Source: Lachnospiraceae bacterium NC2004 (GTDB lineage: Bacteria > Bacillota > Clostridia > Lachnospirales > Lachnospiraceae). From it: DNA of 64,000 bases. Made by a program: the position numbers and the translations under genes. The notes under the pieces are model-generated. The model was not told the DNA's origin, made no database searches, and saw nothing but the letters and a program-made list of their open reading frames with translations. The stretch covers positions 126,752 to 190,751 of the forward strand of contig JHXB01000004.1 in the NCBI GenBank assembly GCA_000621905.1, given 5' to 3'. This document shows, piece by piece, positions 33,900 through 42,124 of this stretch; positions within the stretch are counted from its first letter, which is position 1, and every line of letters begins with the position of its first letter.

Positions 33900-35429
33900 A
33901 TGCGAGTTACTAATTTAATGATGTCTAACAATGCATTATATAACTTACAGAGGCAGGAACAGAGGCTTAACACTCTTGATCAGCAGTATACCACACAGAA
34001 GAAGATTAGTGCTCCTTCCGAGGATCCTATTATTGCGACAAGAGCTTTAAAACTTAATACTACTTATAGTGAGGTTTCACAGTATGTTGACAAGAATATT
34101 CCTGATGCCCTTGCCTGGATGAGTATGACACAGAGTGCGCTTGATAACACTCAGGCTATGCTCTCAGGAATTTACGAGAAATGTGTTCAGGGTAATACGG
34201 ACGGTCTTTCTGATACAGATAGAAGAGCTATTGCCACTACTCTCGCTGAGTACAGGGATCAGATTTATCAGGAGGGTACAAGTTCTTACAGCGGAAGGTT
34301 CCTCTTTACAGGATTTAAGACAGATACCAACCTTGTATTTACCGAGGATACCAAAGAGCGATATGTGATTAATGAGGCTATAACTCCTGATTCACTTAAT
34401 TCATATTCTGACGTTGCTTACCAGGTGTCAGTAACGGATACAGATGAGCAGGATGCTCCTGTTCGTATGGATTTTCACAGAATCAGACTTGCTTATGACG
34501 CTGTAGACCTTGAAGTTACGCCTACAATATCGGCTATATCGATTGATGATGAGGGTGAGGAGACTTCTACAGATTTGATAACTCCAACCGACACATACGA
34601 GACCTATGACGATTTTATGAAGGCAGTTGAGGAAGGAGACATCGCAACTGATGGCAAGTTGAATTCGGAAGTAGTTGTATTCATAGCTGACAGAGGCGAG
34701 ATTATGCTCGGTGAAGAGTCATATAACACAATGAAGGCAGCATTTGAAAATGATGAATATGACAGAATTGAAGTCACCTACCAGAAGAGTTCTTTCAAGG
34801 AAAATGAATTAAGACCTGAGCATTACTTTACATGTACCAGAGTTGTGGATGAGGGTCTTGAGACTGAAGCTACATTCCAGTACACCAAGAAGGAAGAAGA
34901 GATTAAGTATCTTGTTAACTATAACCAGCAGATGACGGTCAATGTTCAGGGTAAAGATTGCTTTACTCACAATATCGGCCGTGATATAGACGAGCTTGTT
35001 GATATCGTAAATGCTGCAATTGCGGCAGAGGATGCCATGAACGAGCTTGAGAAGAAGTATAAGGCATTGACAGCGGGTACGGAAGAGTACGATAAGGCTA
35101 AGGCGTTGTACGAGAACTCTAAGATTGCATACGAGCTTAAGAGTAAGGTTATGCAGGAAGCGTTTGCAGACAATGAAACCAGATTCCAGGCGTACGGAGT
35201 AATGTTTAGTAACCGTGCATCTGATGTTGGTTCTAAGGAGCAGAGACTTGACCTTATCAAGACTCGCTTGGAGAATCAGCAGGCTGATGTTGAGCAGCTT
35301 CAGTCAGACAATATCGACGTGGATCTTTCTGAGATTATAGTAAGATACACATCTGCTTATGATGTATATAATGCAGCGCTTTCAGCTACCGCAAAGAGTA
35401 TAGTTGATACACTGCTTAACTATTTGTAA
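33900..35429 (+). CDS. flgL: Flagellar hook-associated protein FlgL
   Basis: 509 aa. The N-terminal flagellin-like region (MRVTNLMMSNNALYNLQRQE, ISAPSEDPIIATRAL) and C-terminal D0 helix (YTSAYDVYNAALSATAKSIV) identify FlgL, the second hook-filament junction protein. FlgL is usually near 300 aa; the extra roughly 200 residues are a surface-exposed central insertion (about 150-380). ATG 33900 follows AGGAGGTG; the frame start at 33894 overlaps the ribosome site. It is 18 nt after flgK copy 2. Confidence 0.9.
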   Translation: MRVTNLMMSNNALYNLQRQEQRLNTLDQQYTTQKKISAPSEDPIIATRALKLNTTYSEVSQYVDKNIPDALAWMSMTQSALDNTQAMLSGIYEKCVQGNTDGLSDTDRRAIATTLAEYRDQIYQEGTSSYSGRFLFTGFKTDTNLVFTEDTKERYVINEAITPDSLNSYSDVAYQVSVTDTDEQDAPVRMDFHRIRLAYDAVDLEVTPTISAISIDDEGEETSTDLITPTDTYETYDDFMKAVEEGDIATDGKLNSEVVVFIADRGEIMLGEESYNTMKAAFENDEYDRIEVTYQKSSFKENELRPEHYFTCTRVVDEGLETEATFQYTKKEEEIKYLVNYNQQMTVNVQGKDCFTHNIGRDIDELVDIVNAAIAAEDAMNELEKKYKALTAGTEEYDKAKALYENSKIAYELKSKVMQEAFADNETRFQAYGVMFSNRASDVGSKEQRLDLIKTRLENQQADVEQLQSDNIDVDLSEIIVRYTSAYDVYNAALSATAKSIVDTLLNYL

Positions 35430-35494
35430 TCTTAACTTTGATATGTTATTATACATATAGTGTTTTACGAATAAATTTTAAGGAGGTTACATAT

Positions 35495-35962
35495 ATGCTA
35501 GTTAAATCCAAATTTTTTGGGGATGTAGATATTGAAGATGATAAGGTGATCACTTTAGTTAACGGATTGCTTGGATTTGAAGACTACACCAAGTTTGTTA
35601 TTCTTTATGATAGCGACAAGTCCGGCGGGGACACTATCTCATGGCTTCAGTCAACAGAGGAGCAGACATTGGCTCTTCCTGTAGTTAATCCGCTTTTCAT
35701 TAAAGAGGGATATAATCCTGTTATCAATGATGAGCTTTTAGAGCCACTTGGTGAGGTCGGCGAGGATGGTTACTTTGTATTGGTTACCATGCGTATACCT
35801 CATGATCCTAAGGATGTTTCATGTAACCTTAAGGCTCCTATCATCATTAATCCTGCTACCCTTTTAGGAAGTCAGATTGTAGCAGAAAATGAGGACTACG
35901 ATGTAAGATATAACATTTACGAGTCTGTACAGGCACTTAAAGAGAAGGCGGGTGATTTATAA
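35495..35962 (+). CDS. fliW: Flagellar assembly factor FliW
   Basis: 155 aa from ATG 35495, 8 nt after AAGGAGG. Typical FliW segments are LVNGLLGFEDYTKFVI, FLVVNP-like ALPVVNPLFI and LKAPIIINPATLLGSQIV. FliW binds flagellin and CsrA: when flagellin is secreted, FliW is freed and sequesters CsrA, which releases flagellin mRNA. It overlaps csrA by one base (TAATG), so translation is coupled. Confidence 0.93.
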   Translation: MLVKSKFFGDVDIEDDKVITLVNGLLGFEDYTKFVILYDSDKSGGDTISWLQSTEEQTLALPVVNPLFIKEGYNPVINDELLEPLGEVGEDGYFVLVTMRIPHDPKDVSCNLKAPIIINPATLLGSQIVAENEDYDVRYNIYESVQALKEKAGDL

Positions 35963-36183
35963 TGTTAGCACTATCAAGAAAGTCAGGTGAGGCTATCGTT
36001 GTAGGCAATAACGTAGAAATCACTGTTTTAGAAGTTAAGGGAGATCAGGTTAAGATAGGAATTGCTGCTCCTAAGAGCGTTCCTGTATATCGTAAAGAGC
36101 TTTATCTTCAGATTCAAGAGGCTAACAAGGCAGCGGCTGAGGCTGATTCGTCACCTGATGCAATTGCCAAGTTATTCTCATAA
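35962..36183 (+). CDS. csrA: Translational regulator CsrA
   Basis: 73 aa. The first 50 residues are the canonical CsrA fold (MLALSRKSGEAIVVGNNVEI, VYRKELYLQIQ with the RNA-contact Arg). The C-terminal extension (EANKAAAEADSSPDAIAKLF) is where FliW-sensitive CsrA proteins bind FliW. It represses translation by binding GGA in hairpin loops, often over the ribosome site. Candidate targets nearby are flagellin 1, flaG and the flgN-flgK region. Confidence 0.95.
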   Translation: MLALSRKSGEAIVVGNNVEITVLEVKGDQVKIGIAAPKSVPVYRKELYLQIQEANKAAAEADSSPDAIAKLFS

Positions 36184-36200
36184 TATATTGCCAAAATAAA

Positions 36201-36237
36201 GCTTCTGGTTTATTATATAAACTAGAAGCATTTTTTT
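36201..36237 (+). terminator. Terminator after csrA
   Basis: A 13-bp stem with one wobble (36201-36213 with 36217-36229; core GCTTCTGG / CTAGAAGC) is followed by seven T within ATTTTTTTATT. Confidence 0.85.
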
Positions 36238-36259
36238 ATTGACTTTTTTAAAATCAGGG

Positions 36260-36287
36260 TTAATAAAGACTAATCTTATGCCGATAT
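36260..36287 (+). promoter_or_regulatory. Sigma-28 promoter of flaG-fliD
   Basis: TTAA (36260-36263), 16 bp, GCCGATAT (36280-36287). It starts the flaG-fliD-fliS-fliT transcript after the csrA terminator. Confidence 0.7.
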
Positions 36288-36291
36288 AGAT

Positions 36292-36355
36292 GATAGCAGG
36301 GATACTATGTTTTCTTTGTGTACCTATTTTGTTTTATATATCACATGGAGGTGAT
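36292..36355 (+). promoter_or_regulatory. Candidate CsrA/ribosome-site hairpins in the flaG leader
   Basis: The flaG ribosome site TGGAGGTGA lies in ATCAC-ATGGAG-GTGAT (36340-36355), placing GGA in the loop and AGG partly in the stem. An upstream stem ATAG-CAGGGATA-CTAT (36293-36308) also exposes GGA. Confidence 0.45.
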
Positions 36356-36360
36356 TTGTT

Positions 36361-36831
36361 ATGGCTATTGAAGCGTTATCAAACCCATCATCAGTAATCA
36401 ATTCTATTAATAGTGCGCAGACTACTGCTCCTACTGTTCAGGTGACACCACCGGAGTCTTCGTCTTCTAATTACGCAAGACCGGAGAATGTAGAGAGCTC
36501 TTCAACTGATGTTACTTCTGCACCTAAGAATAGAAATGATATCAATATCGCTTCAGAGGAGGCAGACGAGCAAGGACGCTACGAGGTTGAGAATGCCAAG
36601 GATGTTTCGCCTGAGAAGGTTAAGAAGGCTGTTAACGAGATTAACAAGAAGATTAGACCTACGCATACATCTTGTCAGTTCTCATATCACGAAGAGACTA
36701 ATCGTATATCTATTAAGGTTATCGATGATGAGACAGAGAAGGTTATTAGAGAGATTCCACCAGAGAAGACGCTGGATATGATCGCTAAGACCTTGGAACT
36801 TGAGGGTATCTTAGTTGACGAGAAACGCTAA
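36361..36831 (+). CDS. flaG: FlaG family flagellar protein
   Basis: 156 aa. The N-terminal 70 residues are Ser/Thr/Pro-rich and disordered. The C-terminal FlaG domain has VKKAVNEINKKIRPTHTSC, FSYHEETNRISIKVIDDET and VIREIPPEKTLDMIAK. FlaG influences filament length in several species. It lies directly before fliD, the standard Firmicute arrangement, and is preceded by a sigma-28 promoter. Confidence 0.9.
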   Translation: MAIEALSNPSSVINSINSAQTTAPTVQVTPPESSSSNYARPENVESSSTDVTSAPKNRNDINIASEEADEQGRYEVENAKDVSPEKVKKAVNEINKKIRPTHTSCQFSYHEETNRISIKVIDDETEKVIREIPPEKTLDMIAKTLELEGILVDEKR

Positions 36832-36865
36832 GCGTCAGACGTCTTTATAGAATGGAGGGATTGTC

Positions 36866-39106
36866 ATGGGTGGCATAAGATTGACAGGTATGGCTTCCGG
36901 ATTGGATACGGATTCCATAGTACAAGGTCTTACATCTGCATATCAGGTGAAGATTGATAAAGTAACCAAAAGAAAGAAGAAGGTTGAGCTCCAGAAGGAT
37001 GCTTGGGCTACAATCAATTCAAGTATATTAAGTTTTTACAAGGGTAGTTTGTCTAAGATTAAGACAAGAGGTAACTACTCTGCTAAGAAGGCAAGTGTGT
37101 CAGGTTCTAACAGTAATCTTGCAACTGTTAAGGCATCTTCTACAGCTGCTAACGGTACATACAAGATGAAAGTTAAATCTGTGGCATCGTCTGCATTTAT
37201 CTCAGGAGCCAATGTTAAAGGCTCTACATTTAATGCGACATACAATGCTACTAACACTACTAAGTTTGAGGATATGAATATCGACTCGCTTACCGGCAAG
37301 ACTCTTACATTTACTGGTACAGAGAGTGTTGTTAAGAAGGATGAGTCTGGCAACAAGCTTTTTACACTCTCTAAGAATGGAGAGGCTCAAGGAATTGATA
37401 TTTATAATGAAGACGGCACTGTTAAAGAGACTAAGACAGAGGCTACTAAAGCAGAGATTGATGCATATCTTGCTAAGTTAAAGCAAGATGATCCTTCATA
37501 TAATGCAGCTGATTATAAGAGAGAAGAAGCAAGAGAGGACGTATCTAAGGATTACACTTATACATTTGATGCATCAAGTTCGGTTTCAGATCTCAACAAT
37601 TATCTTAAGAATAATGGTATCAATAATCTTACGGCCAGCATGAAGGACGGCGCTTTGACATTTAAGAATACGGCCGATTATACCAAGAACGAAGATGGCA
37701 CTATTAAGAAAGCCAACGCATCTTACAATATTACAGGAGATGCACTTACTACTTTGGGATTTGAGTCAGCCAGTATAGATGTTGATGTGACTGCAACTCA
37801 GGGTGAAGATGGTAACTATACATACAATACATCGGTTTCAACTACAGGTTCGCCTCTTACATACAGTGTTGAGGATTCCAGCCTTAAGGGTAAGGATAAG
37901 TTATTCCAGTTTTTAGGTGACTCAATTACAGGAACGGCCCAGACTGAAGAAGGAACTGGCAAGAAGTACATAGAATTTCAGCTAGCAGTTGGAGACGAGG
38001 ACATTCAGACGATTAAGTTATATGATGATATGACTGCCAATGATTTTGCTGATGCTGTATCTGAGGCTTCTGAGGGCAAGATTACAGGTAAGTACGATCA
38101 GGAGAATGGAAGATTCTTCTTTAACTCGAGTGAGACAGGTTCTGAGAACAATTTTACTCTTACAGCCGAGGGTGACGCGGCCAATCAGGCGCTTGATAAG
38201 CTCGGATTGGTTGAGGATTCGGCTATATATACAACATCTTCTGTTAAGGGTAAGGTTCAGAGTGCAACTGATGCAGTAATCGAGTTGAACGGAGCTGAGA
38301 TTTCATCTTCAACGAATACGGTTAATGTTTCAGGTTTGGGATTGACCGTTACTGTTGAGAATGCTGATCCTGACACTGAGCTTACTGTTAACGTAAGTAA
38401 TGATACAAGTGAAGTATACAATATGGTTAAGGATTTCCTTAAGGAATATAACAACCTTATTGCAGATCTTGCCGGTAAGTATTACGCAGAGGGTAACAAA
38501 TATGAGCCTCTTACAGATGAAGAAGAAGACGCAATGACAGAGACTCAGATTAATAAATGGAATGAGAAGGTAACTTCAGCGCTGTTCAGAAGAGATGACA
38601 GACTTAATTCTATTATGAACAATATGCGTACAACATTGGCACAGTCGGTGTCGGTTAAGGGAGCTGATGGTTCAACATCTAAGTTTTCATTGGCATCACT
38701 TGGTATTACAACCGGCGCGTGGACAGAGTATGGTGTACTTCACCTTCAGGGTGATAAGGATGATGGTGAATATGCATCTAAGGAAGATAAGCTTACCAAG
38801 ATGATTGAGGAAGATCCTGACAAGGTAATGCAGATATTAAGCAATGTGGGTCAGAATCTCTATGATAAGGTTGGTAAGATGATGAGGTCTTCTTCTCTTA
38901 ACAGTTCACAGACAATCTACTATGACAAGCAGATGAAGTCACAGATAGATGATTATGATGATGATGTTAAGAAGTTACAAGATAAGTTGACAGCAATGCA
39001 AGATAAGTACTATGATCAGTTCAGCAAGATGGAGGTTGCGATGTCTAAGATTAATGCAACCGCATCACAGCTTGGATTCCAGAGTACTACAGGAAGTCAA
39101 TACTAA
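36866..39106 (+). CDS. fliD: Flagellar filament cap protein FliD
   Basis: 746 aa, longer than the common 450-500. FliD_N is clear (GIRLTGMASGLDTDSIVQGL), as is the C-terminal FliD_C region (RDDRLNSIMNNMRTTLAQSV, SKFSLASLGITTG, YYDKQMKSQIDDYDDDVKKL). The central region (about 170-480) is a large variable insertion rich in Thr, Ser and Asp. FliD caps the filament and folds incoming flagellin. ATG 36866 follows GGAGGGA. An imperfect hairpin (39115-39152) after the stop separates it from fliS. Confidence 0.93.
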   Translation: MGGIRLTGMASGLDTDSIVQGLTSAYQVKIDKVTKRKKKVELQKDAWATINSSILSFYKGSLSKIKTRGNYSAKKASVSGSNSNLATVKASSTAANGTYKMKVKSVASSAFISGANVKGSTFNATYNATNTTKFEDMNIDSLTGKTLTFTGTESVVKKDESGNKLFTLSKNGEAQGIDIYNEDGTVKETKTEATKAEIDAYLAKLKQDDPSYNAADYKREEAREDVSKDYTYTFDASSSVSDLNNYLKNNGINNLTASMKDGALTFKNTADYTKNEDGTIKKANASYNITGDALTTLGFESASIDVDVTATQGEDGNYTYNTSVSTTGSPLTYSVEDSSLKGKDKLFQFLGDSITGTAQTEEGTGKKYIEFQLAVGDEDIQTIKLYDDMTANDFADAVSEASEGKITGKYDQENGRFFFNSSETGSENNFTLTAEGDAANQALDKLGLVEDSAIYTTSSVKGKVQSATDAVIELNGAEISSSTNTVNVSGLGLTVTVENADPDTELTVNVSNDTSEVYNMVKDFLKEYNNLIADLAGKYYAEGNKYEPLTDEEEDAMTETQINKWNEKVTSALFRRDDRLNSIMNNMRTTLAQSVSVKGADGSTSKFSLASLGITTGAWTEYGVLHLQGDKDDGEYASKEDKLTKMIEEDPDKVMQILSNVGQNLYDKVGKMMRSSSLNSSQTIYYDKQMKSQIDDYDDDVKKLQDKLTAMQDKYYDQFSKMEVAMSKINATASQLGFQSTTGSQY

Positions 39107-39114
39107 TGTGTATC

Positions 39115-39152
39115 GTACGTCGGACGATATCATATGATTTTGTCCGGCGTAC
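39115..39152 (+). other. Intercistronic hairpin between fliD and fliS
   Basis: GTACGTCGGAC (39115-39125) pairs with GTCCGGCGTAC (39142-39152) with one wobble and a 16-nt loop. No T tail follows, so it is more likely an mRNA-processing or stability element than a terminator. Confidence 0.6.
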
Positions 39153-39181
39153 TTACATTTGACTTAAGGAGGCTTAATATA

Positions 39182-39565
39182 ATGGCATACAGAAACGCAG
39201 CACAGATATACGGTCAGAATAAGATATTAACCGCAACACCTGCAGAGTTGACTTTGATGCTTTATGAAGGAGCAATTAAGTTCTGCAACAAGGCGATTGA
39301 TGCGGTAGACAATAATGATGTTGTTGAAGCACATAAGAATATTCGTAAGGTAGAGAATATAATCATTGAGTTTCAGGCTACATTGGATCACAAGTACGAG
39401 GTAGCCAAGGATTTTGATATCATTTATGATTATGTATATAGAAAGCTTGTAGAGGCGAATATCAAGAAGGACAGAGAGACACTTGAGGAAGTCCTTAAGG
39501 AACTCAGAGACTTAAGAGACAGCTGGAAGATTATTATGAAGACTGCCAACAGTCCTGCCAGATAA
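39182..39565 (+). CDS. fliS: Flagellin export chaperone FliS
   Basis: 127 aa from ATG 39182. The FliS core is evident (AAQIYGQNKILTATPAELTL, MLYEGAIKFCNKAID, FDIIYDYVYRKLVEANIK, LRDLRDSWKIIMKTA). It binds the C-terminal helix of flagellin before export. The AAGGAGG sits in a short hairpin, TTAAG-GAGG-CTTAA (39164-39177), which may damp initiation. Confidence 0.93.
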   Translation: MAYRNAAQIYGQNKILTATPAELTLMLYEGAIKFCNKAIDAVDNNDVVEAHKNIRKVENIIIEFQATLDHKYEVAKDFDIIYDYVYRKLVEANIKKDRETLEEVLKELRDLRDSWKIIMKTANSPAR

Positions 39566-39600
39566 TCAGCGGGATAGATTACGAGATATGAGGTGTTACT

Positions 39601-40083
39601 GTGCAAGAGACTATCAGAAATATCAAGATACTTAGAGATTGCATGACCAGAAAAGAGAATATCCTGAATAACCTGATTGACATGACCAGGGAACAGGAAG
39701 CGTATCTTTCCGGAGATGAATTTGATGTAGATGTATTTGATGGGATGATAGATGCCAAAAATTTGATGCTTGATGAGTTGAATTCAGTAGACAACGGCTT
39801 TGAAAACGTGTATAATAGGGTAAGAGACGAACTTAAGGACAACTCATCATCATATGCCGATGAGATCAGAGATCTTAAGAATTGTATTCGTGAGATTACG
39901 AGCCTTAGCATGCAGCTTCAGGCTTTGGAGGAGCGTAACAGGAGTCGTTTAGAGAAGATATTCTCTTCTAAGCAGGTCGAGATAACCGGCTATAAGCGTG
40001 CAAGCAACCAGGTGAGTGCGTATTATCAGACTATGACAGGCAATGCTGCAGCGCTCAATTCAATCATGGATAAGAAAAAATAA
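39601..40083 (+). CDS. FliT/FlgN-like flagellar chaperone
   Basis: 160 aa, almost wholly helical with coiled-coil periodicity (ILRDCMTRKENILNNLIDMT, IRDLKNCIREITSLSMQLQA). GTG start after GAGGTG. Position right after fliS fits FliT, the chaperone of the cap protein FliD; the sequence itself is too generic to separate FliT from FlgN-type proteins. The Lys-rich C-terminus ends in KKK. It is the last gene before the flagellin genes. Confidence 0.7.
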   Translation: MQETIRNIKILRDCMTRKENILNNLIDMTREQEAYLSGDEFDVDVFDGMIDAKNLMLDELNSVDNGFENVYNRVRDELKDNSSSYADEIRDLKNCIREITSLSMQLQALEERNRSRLEKIFSSKQVEITGYKRASNQVSAYYQTMTGNAAALNSIMDKKK

Positions 40084-40103
40084 ATTTTTTTTTATAAAAA
40101 ATG

Positions 40104-40130
40104 TTAAGTTTTTGAAAGTTTATCCGATAT
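40104..40130 (+). promoter_or_regulatory. Sigma-28 promoter of flagellin 1
   Basis: TTAA (40104-40107), 15 bp, TCCGATAT (40123-40130). It starts a leader of about 130 nt. Confidence 0.8.
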
Positions 40131-40174
40131 ATTTAATGTAAGCAACAGATAAATGCTTACTACAATTGAATAAC

Positions 40175-40260
40175 ATGAGATAATAACTCTCTAGAGAGTC
40201 ATTATAGAACTTATTTATTAAGCACCAGTGATAAGGATGTCACTGTATATTCAAGGAGGA
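40175..40260 (+). promoter_or_regulatory. Flagellin 1 leader: palindrome and CsrA-type sites
   Basis: An ACTCTCT/AGAGAGT palindrome lies near 40185-40198. Then CAGTGA-TAAGGATG-TCACTG (40226-40245) has a 6-bp stem and AAGGATGT matching the CsrA core in its loop. The ribosome site itself can sit in ATTC-AAGGAG-GAAT (40249-40262). An upstream site plus a ribosome-site hairpin is the arrangement known for Bacillus hag. Confidence 0.6.
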
Positions 40261-40266
40261 ATTATT

Positions 40267-41085
40267 ATGGTAGTACAACACAACATGCAAGCAGCAAACA
40301 CAAACAGATACTTAAACGTATCAGTTAAGGCACAGGCAGGCGTAACTGAGAAGTTATCTTCTGGTTACAGAGTAAACCGTGCAGCAGATGATGCAGCAGG
40401 ACTTAACATTTCTGAGAAGATGAGAGCACAGATTAGAGGTCTTAATCAGGCTAACAGAAACTCAGAGGATGGTATCTCACTTATCCAGACAGCAGAGGGT
40501 GCTCTTCAGGAGATCCACACCATCTTACAGCGTATGAGTGAGCTTGCTACCCAGGGTGCTAACGATACCAACGTAACCGCTGACCGTCACGCTCTTAAGC
40601 TTGAGCTTACAGCGCTTTCATCAGAGATTACACGTATCGCTAATACAACCGAGTTCAACACAATGAAGCTTCTCTCTGGTAACTTCAAGAGCAAGAACCT
40701 TCAGGTTGGTGCTAACTACATGCAGCACATCTCTATCTCAATTTCTGGTATGACAGCTTCTAAACTTCATGTTCAGAACAGCAAGTTGCAGATCAGTAAC
40801 TACAAAGTTGCTACTGCTACAATTTCAGTAATTCACGCAGCTATCAATAAGGTTTCTGACCAGAGATCACAGCTTGGTGCATTACAGAATCGTCTTGAGC
40901 ATACCATTAACAACTTGAGCAATGTTGCTGAGAACTTACAGGCAGCTGAGTCACAGATTCGTGATACAGATATGGCTACAACGATGGTTGAGTACAGCAA
41001 GAACAATATCATTCAGCAGGCTGCTCAGTCAATGCTTTCACAGGCTAATCAGTCTACGCAGGGTGTATTATCATTGCTTCAGTAA
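40267..41085 (+). CDS. Flagellin 1
   Basis: 272-aa small flagellin made of D0/D1 only: N-terminal MVVQHNMQAANTNRYLNVSV, the GYRVNRAADDAAGLNISEKM motif, and C-terminal NIIQQAAQSMLSQANQSTQG. There are almost no D2/D3 residues, so the filament surface is nearly bare D1, which makes glycosylation by the downstream island relevant. ATG 40267 follows AAGGAGGAA; the longer frame from 40228 runs through the CsrA hairpin. It differs from flagellin 2 at six residues by my reading. Confidence 0.95.
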   Translation: MVVQHNMQAANTNRYLNVSVKAQAGVTEKLSSGYRVNRAADDAAGLNISEKMRAQIRGLNQANRNSEDGISLIQTAEGALQEIHTILQRMSELATQGANDTNVTADRHALKLELTALSSEITRIANTTEFNTMKLLSGNFKSKNLQVGANYMQHISISISGMTASKLHVQNSKLQISNYKVATATISVIHAAINKVSDQRSQLGALQNRLEHTINNLSNVAENLQAAESQIRDTDMATTMVEYSKNNIIQQAAQSMLSQANQSTQGVLSLLQ

Positions 41086-41107
41086 TCGATTGATTATAAG
41101 AGCATTT

Positions 41108-41135
41108 AAAGGGATCGGGTTATCCGGTCCCTTTT
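41108..41135 (+). terminator. Terminator of flagellin 1
   Basis: AAAGGGATCGG (41108-41118) pairs with CCGGTCCCTTT (41124-41134) with one wobble and a GTTAT loop. Confidence 0.85.
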
Positions 41136-41201
41136 ATTGTGCCTGGAAACGCTTATAAACAGGCGGTTTTACAAGTTTTTAAAAAAATATTAAAAAAGGG
41201 G

Positions 41202-41228
41202 TTAAGTAATTGACTTATAGGTCGATAT
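41202..41228 (+). promoter_or_regulatory. Sigma-28 promoter of flagellin 2
   Basis: TTAA (41202-41205), 15 bp, GTCGATAT (41221-41228). The leader is only about 50 nt. It has a small hairpin ACTGAA-TTT-TTCAGT (41249-41263) without GGA, and the same ribosome-site stem ATTC-AAGGAG-GAAT (41268-41281) as flagellin 1. Confidence 0.8.
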
Positions 41229-41285
41229 ATATAGTGTAAGAAATAACAACTGAATTTTTCAGTATTCATTCAAGGAGGAATTATT

Positions 41286-42104
41286 ATGGTAGTACAGCAC
41301 AATATGCAAGCATCTAACACAAACAGATACTTAAACGTATCAGTAAAGGCACAGGCAGGAGTAACTGAAAAGTTATCTTCAGGATATAGAGTTAACCGTG
41401 CAGCAGATGATGCAGCAGGTCTTAACATTTCAGAGAAGATGAGAGCTCAGATCAGAGGTCTTAATCAGGCTAACAGAAACTCAGAGGATGGTATTTCACT
41501 CATCCAGACAGCAGAGGGTGCTCTTCAGGAGATCCACTCAATCTTACAGCGTATGAGCGAGCTCGCTACACAGGGTGCTAACGACACCAACGTAACAGCT
41601 GATCGTCACGCTCTTAAGCTTGAGCTTACAGCACTTTCTTCAGAGATTACACGTATCGCTAACACAACCGAGTTCAACACAATGAAGCTCCTTTCTGGTA
41701 ACTTCAAGAGCAAGAACCTTCAGGTTGGTGCTAACTACATGCAGCACATCTCTATCTCAATTTCTGGTATGACAGCTTCTAAACTTCATGTTCAGAACAG
41801 CAACTTGAAGATCAGTAACTACAAGGTTGCTACAGCTACAATTTCAGTTATCCATGCAGCTATCAACCAGGTATCAGATCAGAGATCACAGCTTGGTGCA
41901 TTACAGAACAGATTAGAGCATACAATTAACAACTTGAGCAACGTTGCTGAGAACTTACAGGCAGCTGAGTCACAGATTCGTGATACAGATATGGCTACAA
42001 CAATGGTTGAGTACAGCAAGAATAACATCATTCAGCAGGCTGCTCAGTCAATGCTTACTCAGGCTAACCAGTCTACACAGGGCGTATTGTCATTACTACA
42101 GTAA
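41286..42104 (+). CDS. Flagellin 2
   Basis: 272 aa, a near-identical partner of flagellin 1. I find six substitutions: Ala9Ser, and later Thr/Ser, Lys/Asn, Gln/Lys, Lys/Gln and Ser/Thr. Synonymous differences are frequent over much of the gene, but a 110-bp stretch (41694-41803) is identical to the first copy. It has its own sigma-28 promoter and terminator, so the two are separately transcribed. Both copies look functional. Confidence 0.95.
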   Translation: MVVQHNMQASNTNRYLNVSVKAQAGVTEKLSSGYRVNRAADDAAGLNISEKMRAQIRGLNQANRNSEDGISLIQTAEGALQEIHSILQRMSELATQGANDTNVTADRHALKLELTALSSEITRIANTTEFNTMKLLSGNFKSKNLQVGANYMQHISISISGMTASKLHVQNSNLKISNYKVATATISVIHAAINQVSDQRSQLGALQNRLEHTINNLSNVAENLQAAESQIRDTDMATTMVEYSKNNIIQQAAQSMLTQANQSTQGVLSLLQ

Positions 42105-42124
42105 TTTACTATATAATATATATG

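Noticed and set aside
40185-40198. ACTCTCTAGAGAGT palindrome read as a terminator
   Set aside because: It lies downstream of the sigma-28 promoter in the flagellin 1 leader and lacks a T run.
41286-42104. Second flagellin as an assembly artefact of the first
   Set aside because: Leaders, terminators and many synonymous sites differ, so both copies are real.
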